DNA of 64,000 bases from Sphingomonas pokkalii (lineage in GTDB: Bacteria > Pseudomonadota > Alphaproteobacteria > Sphingomonadales > Sphingomonadaceae), in contig NZ_QENQ01000001.1 in the NCBI RefSeq assembly GCF_003096275.1, forward strand, positions 124,001 through 188,000. Reading direction: 5' to 3'. The position numbers and the translations under genes are program-made. The notes beneath the pieces are model-generated. The model searched no databases. It was given only the letters and a program-made list of their open reading frames with translations, and was not told where the DNA came from. This document shows, one piece after another, positions 47,194 through 57,520 of this stretch (position 1 is its first letter; every line of letters begins with the position of its first letter).

Positions 47194-47907
47194 ATGAAGC
47201 GCATTGCCCTATCGCTGGCCTTTGCCGGCCTCGTCGCTGCTCCATCGCTCGCCTTGGCACAGGCAAACTCCGCCCCTGCCGCCGCTGCCTTCACGCTCCC
47301 GGCCTTGCCCTATTCCGCCGGCGCGCTGGAGCCCGCGATCGACGCGCAGACGATGACCATCCACCACGACAAGCATCATCAGGCCTATGTCGATGCGCTG
47401 AACAAGGCGGTCGCCGCCGATACGGCGCTGGCAGGCCAGTCGCTTGAACAGCTCGTCGCCAAGGCGGGTACGCTGCCGGCAGTGGTCCGCAACAATGCCG
47501 GGGGGCATTGGAACCATAGCTTCTTCTGGAAAACGATGGCGCCCCCTGCGCAGGTTGGCGCGCCCTCCCCCGCGCTCGCCGGCGCGATCACCGCCAGCTT
47601 CGGTTCGCTCGACAAGTTCAAGGCCGCGTTCAAGGATGCCGGAACCAAGCGTTTCGGCTCCGGCTGGGTTTGGCTGATCGTGGGTGCCGACGGCAAGCTC
47701 GCCATCACCTCCACCCCCAATCAGGATAATCCGCTGATGGACGTGGCCGAAACCAAGGGCACGCCGATCCTCGGCAACGATGTGTGGGAACACGCTTATT
47801 ATCTGAAATACCAAAATCGCCGCGCCGACTATCTCGACGGCTGGTGGCAGGTGGTGAACTGGGCAGAGGTCTCGCGGCGGTACGCGCAAGCGACCGCAGG
47901 GCGCTGA
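47194..47907 (+). CDS. Secreted Fe/Mn superoxide dismutase
   Basis: This 237-residue protein is an iron/manganese superoxide dismutase preceded by a signal peptide ([23 protein letters not shown]). The mature part has [33 protein letters not shown] (first metal His), [16 protein letters not shown] (second His), and [28 protein letters not shown] (Asp and His). All four metal ligands are present. GWVWLIVG replaces the usual GSGWAWL motif only slightly. The export signal is unusual because most Fe/Mn enzymes of Gram-negative bacteria are cytoplasmic. The start has a strong AGGAGG. Iron or manganese cannot be decided here. Confidence 0.92.
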   Translation: MKRIALSLAFAGLVAAPSLALAQANSAPAAAAFTLPALPYSAGALEPAIDAQTMTIHHDKHHQAYVDALNKAVAADTALAGQSLEQLVAKAGTLPAVVRNNAGGHWNHSFFWKTMAPPAQVGAPSPALAGAITASFGSLDKFKAAFKDAGTKRFGSGWVWLIVGADGKLAITSTPNQDNPLMDVAETKGTPILGNDVWEHAYYLKYQNRRADYLDGWWQVVNWAEVSRRYAQATAGR

Positions 47908-48227
47908 TCCGTCCGATAGCGCAGCTGCGCGCACGGGCCGGCACGACGAGGGCACAAGGAGAAAGAAGGGGCCGCGAGATCGATCCGCGGCCCCTTCCGA
48001 AAGGCATTGCTTCCGTGCGGACGATCGGAGGTTCTTCCGCGCCTCAATGGGGCTGCGACGCCGCGATCCTCATGCCGCTGGTCCCTGCTTCTGGTGTCTC
48101 CGTCGCGGCCTTGGGATCGGCGCTTTTGGATCGGGGCCGACATTGGTGCGCTGGGCGTGCGGCAGAGGTTTAGAGCGGGATGACAGGATGTTGGCCCGCC
48201 GATCGGCAGCCCGCCCCGCGCGCACCG
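47908..48227. other. Intergenic stretch between sod and the GH43 gene
   Basis: This 320-base gap lies between the ends of two convergent genes. It contains a terminator-like hairpin (annotated separately) and otherwise no gene or motif that I can support. Confidence 0.5.
47965..47997. terminator. GC-rich hairpin downstream of sod, probable terminator
   Basis: GAAGGGGCCGCG (47965-47976) pairs perfectly with CGCGGCCCCTTC (47986-47997) over a nine-base loop. The stem is strong but lacks a long T-run, so termination may be partial or rho-assisted. Confidence 0.6.
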
Positions 48228-49352
48228 TCAGTCCTTGAACGGCTTTATCGTCTGGATCGTACCGTCGGGATTGAACGTCAGCTCGGTCATCTTGGCGGAG
48301 CGCAGATGGTTCTTATTGGACAGCTGCGTATCGTGGTAGGCGAGATACCATTTGCCCTTGAACGCGAAGACGGAGCCATGGCTGGTCCAGCCCTGGACCG
48401 GCTCCAGAATGCGCCCGGTATATTTGAACGGCCCATAGGGGTTGTCGCCAATGGCGTAGGCCAGGAAATGCGTGTCGCCGGTCGAATACATGTAGTAATA
48501 TTTGCCGCCGCGCTTGAACATCCACGATCCCTCGAAGAAGCGGCGATCATGGTCGCCACCCAGGACGGGCTTGCCCTTTTCATCGAGGATCACGGCATCG
48601 CGCAGCGGCTCGGCGAGTTGCTTCATGTCCGGGCTTAGCCGCGCGACCTTGCCCGATAGCGCCGGCTGATCGTCCTTCTTCAGATCGGTATCGCCGGCAT
48701 TGGGATCATATTTTCCCGTCGCCCAGCGTTGCAGCTGACCGCCCCAGATCCCTCCAAGATACAGATAGCTCTGGCCATCCTCGTCGGTGAACACGGCCGG
48801 ATCCATCGAATAGGCACCCTGGATCGGCTGCGGCTCGGCCTTGAACGGCCCCACCGGCGAGGCGGAAGTGGCGACTCCGATACGGAAAACGCCCTGCTTA
48901 TCCTTGGCGGGGAAATAAAGATAATAGGTGCCGTTCTTATACGCGGCATCCGGGGCCCAGGCCTTTTCGGATGCCCAGGGGACCTGCTTCAGATCGAGCG
49001 CGACCGGATGCACCGTCACTGCGCCGCCCGGCCGATCCATGCTCAACACCTGATAGTCGTGCATCGCATATTGGCTCCCGAGGTCGTCGTCGGGAATGCC
49101 GGCATCGACGTCGTGGCTGGGGTAGATATAGATCTTGCCGTCAAAGACGTGCGCCGAAGGGTCCGCGAAGAACAAATCCTTCACCAGCGGCTGCGCCAGA
49201 TACTGCTTGCCATCGGGGCTGCGCGCAGCGGCCGGCGAATCGGTACCGCCGGACGCATTTGCGATCGTGTCGTTCGGCACGCCGCCGCTGGAGCAGCCGG
49301 CAAGGAACGCCAGCGCGGCCGTGGTCGAGCAAAGTTTCAGCGATAGACGCAA
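48228..49352 (-). CDS. GH43 family glycoside hydrolase, lipoprotein
   Basis: This 374-residue protein has a lipoprotein signal (ALAFLAGCSS). The GH43 five-bladed propeller follows, with the catalytic base in FADPSAHVFDGKIYIYPSHD (first Asp). It then has KAWAPDAAYKNGTYYLYFPA, GAYSMDPAVFTDEDGQSYLYLGGIWGG (pKa-modulating Asp), the acid RFFEGSWMFKRGGKYYYMYS, and later WTSHGSVFAFKGKWYLAYHD. All three carboxylates of the family are visible. Substrates in GH43 are arabinan, xylan or xylo-oligosaccharides; which one cannot be said. It would act in the periplasm or at the outer membrane. It has a LacI-type operator 40-60 bases upstream. Confidence 0.92.
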   Translation of the reverse strand: MRLSLKLCSTTAALAFLAGCSSGGVPNDTIANASGGTDSPAAARSPDGKQYLAQPLVKDLFFADPSAHVFDGKIYIYPSHDVDAGIPDDDLGSQYAMHDYQVLSMDRPGGAVTVHPVALDLKQVPWASEKAWAPDAAYKNGTYYLYFPAKDKQGVFRIGVATSASPVGPFKAEPQPIQGAYSMDPAVFTDEDGQSYLYLGGIWGGQLQRWATGKYDPNAGDTDLKKDDQPALSGKVARLSPDMKQLAEPLRDAVILDEKGKPVLGGDHDRRFFEGSWMFKRGGKYYYMYSTGDTHFLAYAIGDNPYGPFKYTGRILEPVQGWTSHGSVFAFKGKWYLAYHDTQLSNKNHLRSAKMTELTFNPDGTIQTIKPFKD

Positions 49353-49392
49353 CGGCCGATCCTCTCATCTTTCTTCCGCAGCTTCTGCTGCC

Positions 49393-49412
49393 TGGCGATA
49401 GCGCTACCATTG
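49393..49412. promoter_or_regulatory. LacI/XylR-type operator upstream of the GH43 gene
   Basis: The TAGCGCTA palindrome at 49399-49406 lies in TGGCGATAGCGCTACCATTG, close to the TGGTAGCGCTAACA-like site that I remember for the xylose repressor XylR of Caulobacter. It is 41 bases from the GH43 start, where a repressor would block transcription. The rest of the 304-base gap to the PAP2 gene (49353-49656) shows nothing else. Confidence 0.6.
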
Positions 49413-49656
49413 CTTTTGCGGTCGGGGCAAGGGCGTAGCGAGCGATCGCGGTTTACGACGCCCGGGCAAGCGCGCAGCACCGAGCCGCGTGTGGGAACCC
49501 GGCAAGGCCGGTGACGGTCCTACAGCATCTTTTCGCCGACGTTGGAAACATGCCCGCTCTTGCAGGGCCGTAGCAAAATGTTGAAAGTACGCTGCTATCG
49601 CCCTGTCGTGCGGTATCGCGCAGCCATCGACAGCCCATCCCCGCAAACGGAGAACC

Positions 49657-50331
49657 ATGATCAGCCCCCGCCCTTTTCCGCGTCGCAGCGGCCAATGGCT
49701 CTGGCCTGCCCTGGCGCTTCTTGCCCTGTCGCTGGCCGGCATCGCGATCCATCTTGCCCTTGGATTCGCGACGGGTTTCGCGCTCGACAGCCGCATCCTG
49801 CTGGCGCTGCGTGAACCCGGTGCGCTAGCTACCCCGATCGGGCCCAGTTGGTTGCTGCAATCGGCCATCGACATCAGCGCGATCGGCGGCTTCACGGTGC
49901 TCTGCCTGTTCGGCAGCGCCACCGTTCTGTTCCTCTTCGCCTTTGGCCGGCGCGCGGAAGCGTTGCTGCTTGCAGGCTCGATGCTGGGGGCATCGACGTT
50001 CAACGCGTTGCTCAAGCTGATCTGGCAACGCCCGCGCCCGGAACTGGTACCGCATCTGGCAGAGGTTTCGAACGCAAGCTTTCCCAGCGGCCATGCGATG
50101 ACCTCTGCCGCCGTCTATCTCACCCTCGCGGTGATGCTTGCGCAGACCGAGAGCAGCCGCTGGGCGCGCGCCTATTTGCTCGCCTTCGCCGTGCTGATCG
50201 TGCTGCTGATCGGGTGCAGCCGCGTCTATCTGGGCGTGCATTGGCCTTCGGACGTGTTGGCCGGCTGGTGCTTCGGGACGCTCTGGGCGCTCGCGATGTT
50301 CGCGATCAACGCGCGGCTGCACCGCCGCTGA
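49657..50331 (+). CDS. PAP2 family membrane phosphatase
   Basis: This 224-residue protein has about six membrane helices. It carries the three-part phosphatidic acid phosphatase signature: KLIWQRPRPE (motif 1, around residue 118), FPSGHAMTSAA (motif 2) and SRVYLGVHWPSDVLAGW (motif 3) with the catalytic histidines. It should dephosphorylate a lipid phosphate such as undecaprenyl pyrophosphate, phosphatidate or a lipid-A-like phosphate at the outer face of the inner membrane. The substrate is not known. It is divergent from the GH43 gene and converges on the HerA-like ATPase gene three bases after its stop. Confidence 0.92.
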   Translation: MISPRPFPRRSGQWLWPALALLALSLAGIAIHLALGFATGFALDSRILLALREPGALATPIGPSWLLQSAIDISAIGGFTVLCLFGSATVLFLFAFGRRAEALLLAGSMLGASTFNALLKLIWQRPRPELVPHLAEVSNASFPSGHAMTSAAVYLTLAVMLAQTESSRWARAYLLAFAVLIVLLIGCSRVYLGVHWPSDVLAGWCFGTLWALAMFAINARLHRR

Positions 50332-50334
50332 AGA

Positions 50335-51786
50335 TCAGCCGTCCGACGCCTGGGTCGTCCAGCCGAGCCGGGGAATGGTGATCGAGCGCTTGCCCGACAG
50401 GTCGACGCGGGTGACGAACAGTCCCTTGCTCTCGATATACTGCATCAGCCGCCGCACCCGCCCGAGCGAGCTGGTGCCGTAGCTGGTCGCGATATCGGTA
50501 TCGCTGGGACAGGGCAGCCCCTCGCGCGCCGCCTTGGCGACGAGAAGGAACGGCCCCAGCATGTCGTCGGGCAGCGCGCGCGCCGCTTCCAGCGCCTGCG
50601 CCCAATCGTCGTCGGGATCGCCATGGATGCCCGCCCGTGCCGCCGATAGCCGGCGGACGAAGCCCGACAGGTCGAGCGGTGGGCGGTTGAGCCCCACCAT
50701 CCGGCAGCGCACCTGGAAATCCTGGTACAGCACTGCCGGCGAGCGCAGCGTCGACTGCTCGTCCTCGACGATCGCGCGCAGCACATCGGCGACGAGGCCG
50801 GCGACTTCCTCCGGATCGCGATCTGGCTCGACTTCCATCGGCGCGGGCGCGGAGCGTGCAAGCTGCTCGAGCACGGTTTCCGGCTGGGCATAGGCATGCG
50901 CGGGCGGCGGGGCCGGCGGCACCCATTCCGGCTCGGCGGGGGCGAGCAGCAGGTCCTTGATGTCTTCCGTGGGCGCCTGCGGGAGCGGCGTCAGCTTGGG
51001 GCTGGAGCTACGCGCGCTGGTCTCCACCGATCCGATGCGGATCGCCACCGGCCGCCGGGTGATCGCCGGGCCCAGTCCCAGGAAATGCCCGCGCGCAAGG
51101 TCGCGGATCGCTTCGGCCTGGCGGCGTTCCATCCCGAGCAGGTCGGCGGCGCGCTGCATGTCGATATCGAGAAAGGTGCGGCCCATCAGGAAGTTCGAGG
51201 CTTCCGCCGCGACATTCTTGGCGAGCTTGGCGAGGCGCTGCGTCGCGATCACCCCGGCCAGGCCGCGCTTGCGGCCGCGGCACATCAGGTTGGTCATCGC
51301 CGAGAGCGAGGCGCGGCGGACCTCTTCCGCCACTTCGCCGCCACCGGCGGGCGCGAACAGCTGGGCCTCGTCGACCACCACCAACGCCGGATACCAATGG
51401 TCGCGCGGCGCATCGAACAGGCCGTTGAGGAAGGTCGCGGCGCAGCGCATCTGGCCTTCCGCCTCCAACCCCTCAAGGCTGAGCACCACCGACGCGCGAT
51501 GTTCGCGGATACGCGCGGCGAAGCGGGCGACGTCGCGCTCGCTATGATCGACCGCCTCGATCGCGAGATGGCCGTAGCGATCCGACAGCGTGACGAAATC
51601 GCCCTCGGGATCGATCACCACCTGCTGGACATGGCCGGCGGATTGTTCGAGCAGCCGGCGCAGCAGGTGCGACTTGCCGGAGCCCGAATTGCCCTGGACG
51701 AGCAACCGGGTCGCAAGCAACTCCTCCAGATCGACCGGCACGGGGCTGCCCGTGCCGTCGACGCCCATGTCCACGCTGACGGTCAT
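50335..51786 (-). CDS. HerA/DUF87-type ATPase
   Basis: This 483-residue protein starts with a DUF87 P-loop ATPase domain (residues 20-250): LLVQGNSGSGKSHLLRRLLEQ (Walker A at 32-39), VVIDPEGDFVTLSDRYG, ALVVVDEAQLFAP (Walker B), NLMCRGRKRGLAGVIATQRLAKLAKNVAAEASNFLMGRT with the arginine finger. This matches the HerA-like/VirB4-type ATPases without a nuclease partner nearby. A proline-rich linker follows and then a C-terminal winged-helix-like domain (SDTDIATSYGTSSLGRVRRLMQYIESKGLFV). The function is unknown; DNA handling is likely, but no NurA gene is adjacent. Similar proteins are widespread as single genes in sphingomonads. Confidence 0.85.
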   Translation of the reverse strand: MTVSVDMGVDGTGSPVPVDLEELLATRLLVQGNSGSGKSHLLRRLLEQSAGHVQQVVIDPEGDFVTLSDRYGHLAIEAVDHSERDVARFAARIREHRASVVLSLEGLEAEGQMRCAATFLNGLFDAPRDHWYPALVVVDEAQLFAPAGGGEVAEEVRRASLSAMTNLMCRGRKRGLAGVIATQRLAKLAKNVAAEASNFLMGRTFLDIDMQRAADLLGMERRQAEAIRDLARGHFLGLGPAITRRPVAIRIGSVETSARSSSPKLTPLPQAPTEDIKDLLLAPAEPEWVPPAPPPAHAYAQPETVLEQLARSAPAPMEVEPDRDPEEVAGLVADVLRAIVEDEQSTLRSPAVLYQDFQVRCRMVGLNRPPLDLSGFVRRLSAARAGIHGDPDDDWAQALEAARALPDDMLGPFLLVAKAAREGLPCPSDTDIATSYGTSSLGRVRRLMQYIESKGLFVTRVDLSGKRSITIPRLGWTTQASDG

Positions 51787-51851
51787 CGCGGCCGCTTTGC
51801 CGGATCAGGGGGGGCAGCGGCAAGGGTGTACCCCACGAAAACTGTGGGCGG

Positions 51852-52364
51852 TTACGCCGGATTCGACGATGCCAGCCGCTGGCGCCGCCGTTCCAGCGCT
51901 TCCATTGTCTTTTCCGCAAGCAGCGCCAGCCGGGCGGTATCCCGTTCGGTCAGCTGCGGCCGTGCCGTGCTGTCGATCACGCACAGCGTGCCGATCCGCC
52001 GGCCGCTGGGCGTACGCAGCGGCGCCCCGGCATAGAAGCGGATATTGGGATCGCCGGTGACGAGCGGATTCTCCGAAAACCGCGGATCCGACTTCGCATC
52101 GTTCACCACGAACACGTCCGGCCCCCGAATCGCATGGGTACAAAAGGAAATCGAACGCGGCGTCTCCCGCGGTTCCAGGCCGACCCGCGCCTTGAACCAT
52201 TGGCGGTTCTCGTCGATCAACGAGATGAGCGCGATCGGCACGCCCAGCGCGGCCGCAGCCTCACGAACGATTGCGTCGAATTCGGCTTCATTCGGGGTGT
52301 CCAGCACGCCATAGCCCTTGAGCTCGGCGATGCGAGCGGGTTCATCGGCGGGTTCGAGCGCCAT
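51852..52364 (-). CDS. GAF domain-containing protein
   Basis: This 170-residue protein is a single GAF domain: IAELKGYGVLDTPNEAEFDAIVREAAAALGVPIALISLIDENRQWFKARVGL, then SFCTHAIRGPDVFVVNDAKSDPRFSENPLVTGDPNIRFYAGAPLRTPSGRRIGTLCVID, typical of the GAF group near diguanylate cyclases. It ends in a charged helix. Only the sensory domain is present and no output domain follows, so it may bind a ligand and interact with a partner kinase. I chose ATG 52364; the frame stays open to 52463. It is divergent from recQ. The ligand is unknown. Confidence 0.85.
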   Translation of the reverse strand: MALEPADEPARIAELKGYGVLDTPNEAEFDAIVREAAAALGVPIALISLIDENRQWFKARVGLEPRETPRSISFCTHAIRGPDVFVVNDAKSDPRFSENPLVTGDPNIRFYAGAPLRTPSGRRIGTLCVIDSTARPQLTERDTARLALLAEKTMEALERRRQRLASSNPA

Positions 52365-52468
52365 CGTCCGGTAGTTCCTTACGTTTGCACCCCCCGGCAC
52401 AATCGGGCTAATAGCTTGGCCCAAGTTAACAATTGCTCGACGACGCAGCCGTGCGGCGGGCATCCCAG

Positions 52469-54247
52469 ATGGCAGTGATGCGCGCCGATTCCATTGAACA
52501 TCTCCGCCGGTTTTTCGGCTATGACGCGTTTCGCGGGGTGCAATCCTCGGTGGTGGATCGCGTGCTGGCCGGGCAGCGCACGCTGGCGGTGATGCCCACC
52601 GGCGCGGGCAAGTCGCTCACCTATCAGCTGCCCTCGGTGATGCTGGACGGAACCTGCATCGTCGTCAGCCCGCTGATCGCGCTGATGCACGATCAGTTGC
52701 GCGCCGCCGAGGCGGTGGGCATCCGCGCGGCCACCCTCACATCGGTCGATGACAATCGTGCCGAGACGATCGAACGCTTCCGCGCCGGCGCGCTCGATCT
52801 GCTCTACATCGCGCCGGAGCGCGCCTCAGGCGAAGGCTTCCGCAACCTGCTCACCCAGGCGCCGCTCAGCCTGTTCGCGATCGACGAGGCGCATTGCGTT
52901 TCCGAATGGGGGCATGATTTCCGCCCCGATTATCGGCTGCTGCGCCCGCTGCTCGATCGCTTTCCGGAGGTGCCGCGTCTCGCGCTCACCGCCACGGCCG
53001 ACGCGCATACCCGTGCCGACATCCTCGAACAGCTCGGCATTCCGGAAGACGGGCTGATCGTCGCCGGTTTCGACCGGCCGAACATCCGCTACCATATCGC
53101 CCCGCGCGAGAACACGACGCGGCAGATCATCGACGTGGTGGCGGAAAATCCGGGCCCCGGCATCGTCTATGCCCAGACCCGCAAGGGCGTGGAACAGCTT
53201 GCCGAAAAACTGGCGGCGGAAACCGGCCGCCCCGTCCTCCCCTATCATGCCGGCCTCGATCCGGAGGTGCGGCGGCGCAACCAGGCGCGGTTCGTGGCGA
53301 GCGAAGACATGGTCGTCGTGGCCACGGTCGCGTTCGGCATGGGTATCGACAAGCCCGACGTGCGCTTCGTCGCCCATGCCGGCCTGCCCAAGTCGATCGA
53401 GGCGTACTACCAGGAAACCGGCCGCGCCGGCCGCGACGGCGATCCGTCGGTCGCGCATCTCTTCTGGGGCGCCGATGATTTCGCCCGCGCCCGCCAGCGG
53501 ATCGGCGAGGTCGAGCCCGCCCGCCAGCCGGGCGAGCGGGCGCGGCTTACCGCGCTCGGCGCGCTGGTCGAGACGGCGGGGTGTCGGCGCCGCATCCTGC
53601 TCAAACATTTCGGCGAGGATGCGCCCGAGACCTGCGGCAATTGCGACAATTGCCTCAATCCCCCGGCGGCGATCGACGCGAGCGTCACCGCGCAGAAATT
53701 TCTCTCGGCGGTGTTCCGCACCGGCATGCTCTATGGTGTCGGCTATATCGAAGGCATTCTTACCGGCGTCTCCAGCGAGCGCAGCCTGATGAACGGGCAT
53801 GAGAAGCTATCGGTGTTCGGCATCGTCGACGGCGACGAGGTGGCGATGCTCAAGCCCGTGTCGCGCGCGCTGCTGCTGCGCGATGCCCTGCGCACCAACG
53901 AACATGGCGGGCTGGAATTCGGCCCCGAGGCGCGACCGATCCTGAAGGGCGAGGCAAAGCTGGAACTGGTCCTGCCCCCCAAGCGCGAGCGGCGTCGCCG
54001 CGGCGCCAAAGGATCGGTGCCCAACCCGGTTGGCAACCCGCTGTTCGAGGCGCTGCGGGCAAAGCGCCGCGAGATCGCGCAGGAGACTGGCCTTCCACCC
54101 TATGTCATCTTCCACGATTCGGTGCTGCGCGACATGGCGATGGTGCGGCCCGCCTCGCTGGCGGCGCTGGGCCAGTTGTCCGGCGTCGGCGCCCGCAAGC
54201 TCGATGCCTATGGACAGGACTTTCTGGACGTGATCCGTCAGTTCTGA
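52469..54247 (+). CDS. recQ: ATP-dependent DNA helicase RecQ
   Basis: RecQ unwinds DNA 3' to 5' and acts in recombination and fork repair. The protein has the DEAD/DEAH core with MPTGAGKSLTYQLPSVM (Walker A), DEAHCVSEWGHDFRPDY (motif II), TATADA and AFGMGIDKPDVRFVAHAGLPKSIEAYYQETGRAGRDG (motifs V and VI). The zinc-binding domain has CRRRILLKHFG...CGNCDNC. A winged helix follows, and an HRDC domain near the C-terminus includes RREIAQETGLPPYVIFHDSVLRDM and LGQLSGVGARKLDAYG. The frame opens at 52433; ATG 52469 and 52478 both give a normal N-terminus. The tail after HRDC is short. Confidence 0.95.
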   Translation: MAVMRADSIEHLRRFFGYDAFRGVQSSVVDRVLAGQRTLAVMPTGAGKSLTYQLPSVMLDGTCIVVSPLIALMHDQLRAAEAVGIRAATLTSVDDNRAETIERFRAGALDLLYIAPERASGEGFRNLLTQAPLSLFAIDEAHCVSEWGHDFRPDYRLLRPLLDRFPEVPRLALTATADAHTRADILEQLGIPEDGLIVAGFDRPNIRYHIAPRENTTRQIIDVVAENPGPGIVYAQTRKGVEQLAEKLAAETGRPVLPYHAGLDPEVRRRNQARFVASEDMVVVATVAFGMGIDKPDVRFVAHAGLPKSIEAYYQETGRAGRDGDPSVAHLFWGADDFARARQRIGEVEPARQPGERARLTALGALVETAGCRRRILLKHFGEDAPETCGNCDNCLNPPAAIDASVTAQKFLSAVFRTGMLYGVGYIEGILTGVSSERSLMNGHEKLSVFGIVDGDEVAMLKPVSRALLLRDALRTNEHGGLEFGPEARPILKGEAKLELVLPPKRERRRRGAKGSVPNPVGNPLFEALRAKRREIAQETGLPPYVIFHDSVLRDMAMVRPASLAALGQLSGVGARKLDAYGQDFLDVIRQF

Positions 54248-54313
54248 TCGGCTTCCACGACACCTCGCCCCGCGCTACAGCACACCCGCAATTCAGACGG
54301 AGAACCTGCTGCC

Positions 54314-54739
54314 ATGCCCAACAAGATCGACGACCGCATCTCGGTGGCGCCGCAGATCCGGCCCGAAGACGTTCCGGCACTCGCCGCGTCTGGCTTCGTC
54401 CACATCATCAACAATCGCCCCGAGGGTGAGGAGTTCGGCCAGCCGACCGGAATGGAAATTGCCGAGGCGGCCGAGGCGGCGGGCCTTGGTTATACCGAGA
54501 TCCCGGTGACGCCCGGCGGCTTCTCGATGGCGCAGGTCGAAGCGATGGCCGAAGCGCTCGGCTCGGTCGATGGGCCGGTGCTCGCCTATTGCCGTTCGGG
54601 CACGCGCTCCTGCAATCTCTGGGCGCTCGCCGCCGCGCATAAGGGCGGCGACCCGGCAGAGCTCATCGCGAAGGGCGCCGGGGCCGGCTACGACCTGTCC
54701 GGTATCCGCCCTGCGCTGGAACAACTCGCAGGGCGATAA
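54314..54739 (+). CDS. TIGR01244 family sulfur transferase/phosphatase-like protein
   Basis: This 141-residue protein belongs to the DUF442/TIGR01244 group, which has a dual-specificity phosphatase-like fold. It reads ISVAPQIRPEDVPALAASGFVHIINNRPEGEE and has the P-loop LAYCRSGTRSCNLWAL, where C-x5-R is the active-site motif without the preceding His. In Blh-type proteins this domain precedes a beta-lactamase-like domain; here it stands alone. Sulfide handling is suspected in related clusters, but the activity has not been proven. It follows recQ by 66 bases in the same direction. Confidence 0.85.
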   Translation: MPNKIDDRISVAPQIRPEDVPALAASGFVHIINNRPEGEEFGQPTGMEIAEAAEAAGLGYTEIPVTPGGFSMAQVEAMAEALGSVDGPVLAYCRSGTRSCNLWALAAAHKGGDPAELIAKGAGAGYDLSGIRPALEQLAGR

Positions 54740-54819
54740 GCTCGGTATCGGCAGCGGCCGGATAGCTCGACGGCGGGCAGCGTGGCCTCATAGCCGCGCG
54801 CAGCACGCGATCGCTTGCG

Positions 54820-56745
<1,926 letters not shown>

Positions 56746-56753
<8 letters not shown>

Positions 56754-57420
56754 ATTTGAGGCCCATCTCTGCAAGGCGCGGGCGCATATTGTAGATGTCG
56801 AGCCCGAGTTCGCCGGCGGCCAGCCGCTTGCGCTTCGCCTCTTCCGCCGCCTCGCGGGCCTCCGCCTTTTCGAGCACGGCCGCGGCCTCGGCGCGCGGGA
56901 CGACGCACACGCCGTCGTCATCCGCGACGATCACGTCGCCGGCGTTCACCAGCGCGTTGGCGCACACGATCGGCACGTTGACCGAGCCGAGCGTGCCCTT
57001 GATCGTGCCCTGCGCATGGACCGCCTTGGACCAGACCGGAAAGCCCATCGCGGTCAGGTCGCGCACGTCGCGCACGCCGGCGTCGATGATCAGCCCACGG
57101 CAGCCGCGCGCCTGCGCCGAGGTGGCGAGCAGATCGCCGAAATAGCCGTCGGTGCAGGGGCTGGTCGGCGCCAGCACGAGGATGTCGCCCTCACGCAGCT
57201 GCTCGATCGCGACATGCACCATCCAATTGTCGCCCGGCGGGGCGGAGATCGTCACGGCGCTGCCGGCGATGCGGGCGCCGGCATAAATGGGCCGCATATG
57301 CGGTGCGAGCAGGCCGGTGCGGCCCTGCGCCTCGTGCACGGTTGCGACGCCCGCCTGGGCGAGGCCGTCGATCACCGCAGGATCGGCGCGTTCGATGTTC
57401 TGGACGACGATGCCCGACAT
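56746..57420 (-). CDS. ligK: 4-carboxy-4-hydroxy-2-oxoadipate aldolase LigK
   Basis: LigK cleaves 4-carboxy-4-hydroxy-2-oxoadipate to pyruvate and oxaloacetate, the last step of the pathway, and also decarboxylates oxaloacetate. The 224-residue class II pyruvate aldolase belongs to the RraA-like HMG/CHA group. Visible motifs are [14 protein letters not shown] near residues 26-39, [27 protein letters not shown], the metal-binding segment [25 protein letters not shown], with the GxxxDxRD pattern, and [14 protein letters not shown]. It is the first gene of the left operon, 100 bases from the divergent regulator, and overlaps ligU by eight bases. Confidence 0.95.
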
Positions 57421-57496
57421 GGCAGCTCCTCATATATTTTGTCGGTGGAGGTGCGCGCATGGCGCATCTGCATCCAATCGGAAGGATGGCATGGAC

Positions 57497-57512
57497 ATTA
57501 GATTTTGCTAAT
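57497..57512. promoter_or_regulatory. LysR-type operator (T-N11-A palindrome)
   Basis: ATTAG-N6-CTAAT at 57497-57512 is a perfect dyad with the T-N11-A spacing of LysR boxes. It lies 8 bases upstream of the regulator's GTG and about 76 bases from the ligK start, in the single divergent promoter region. It is the natural binding site for autoregulation and activation of ligK-ligU-ligI. Confidence 0.65.
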
Positions 57513-57520
57513 CCTGGTCC

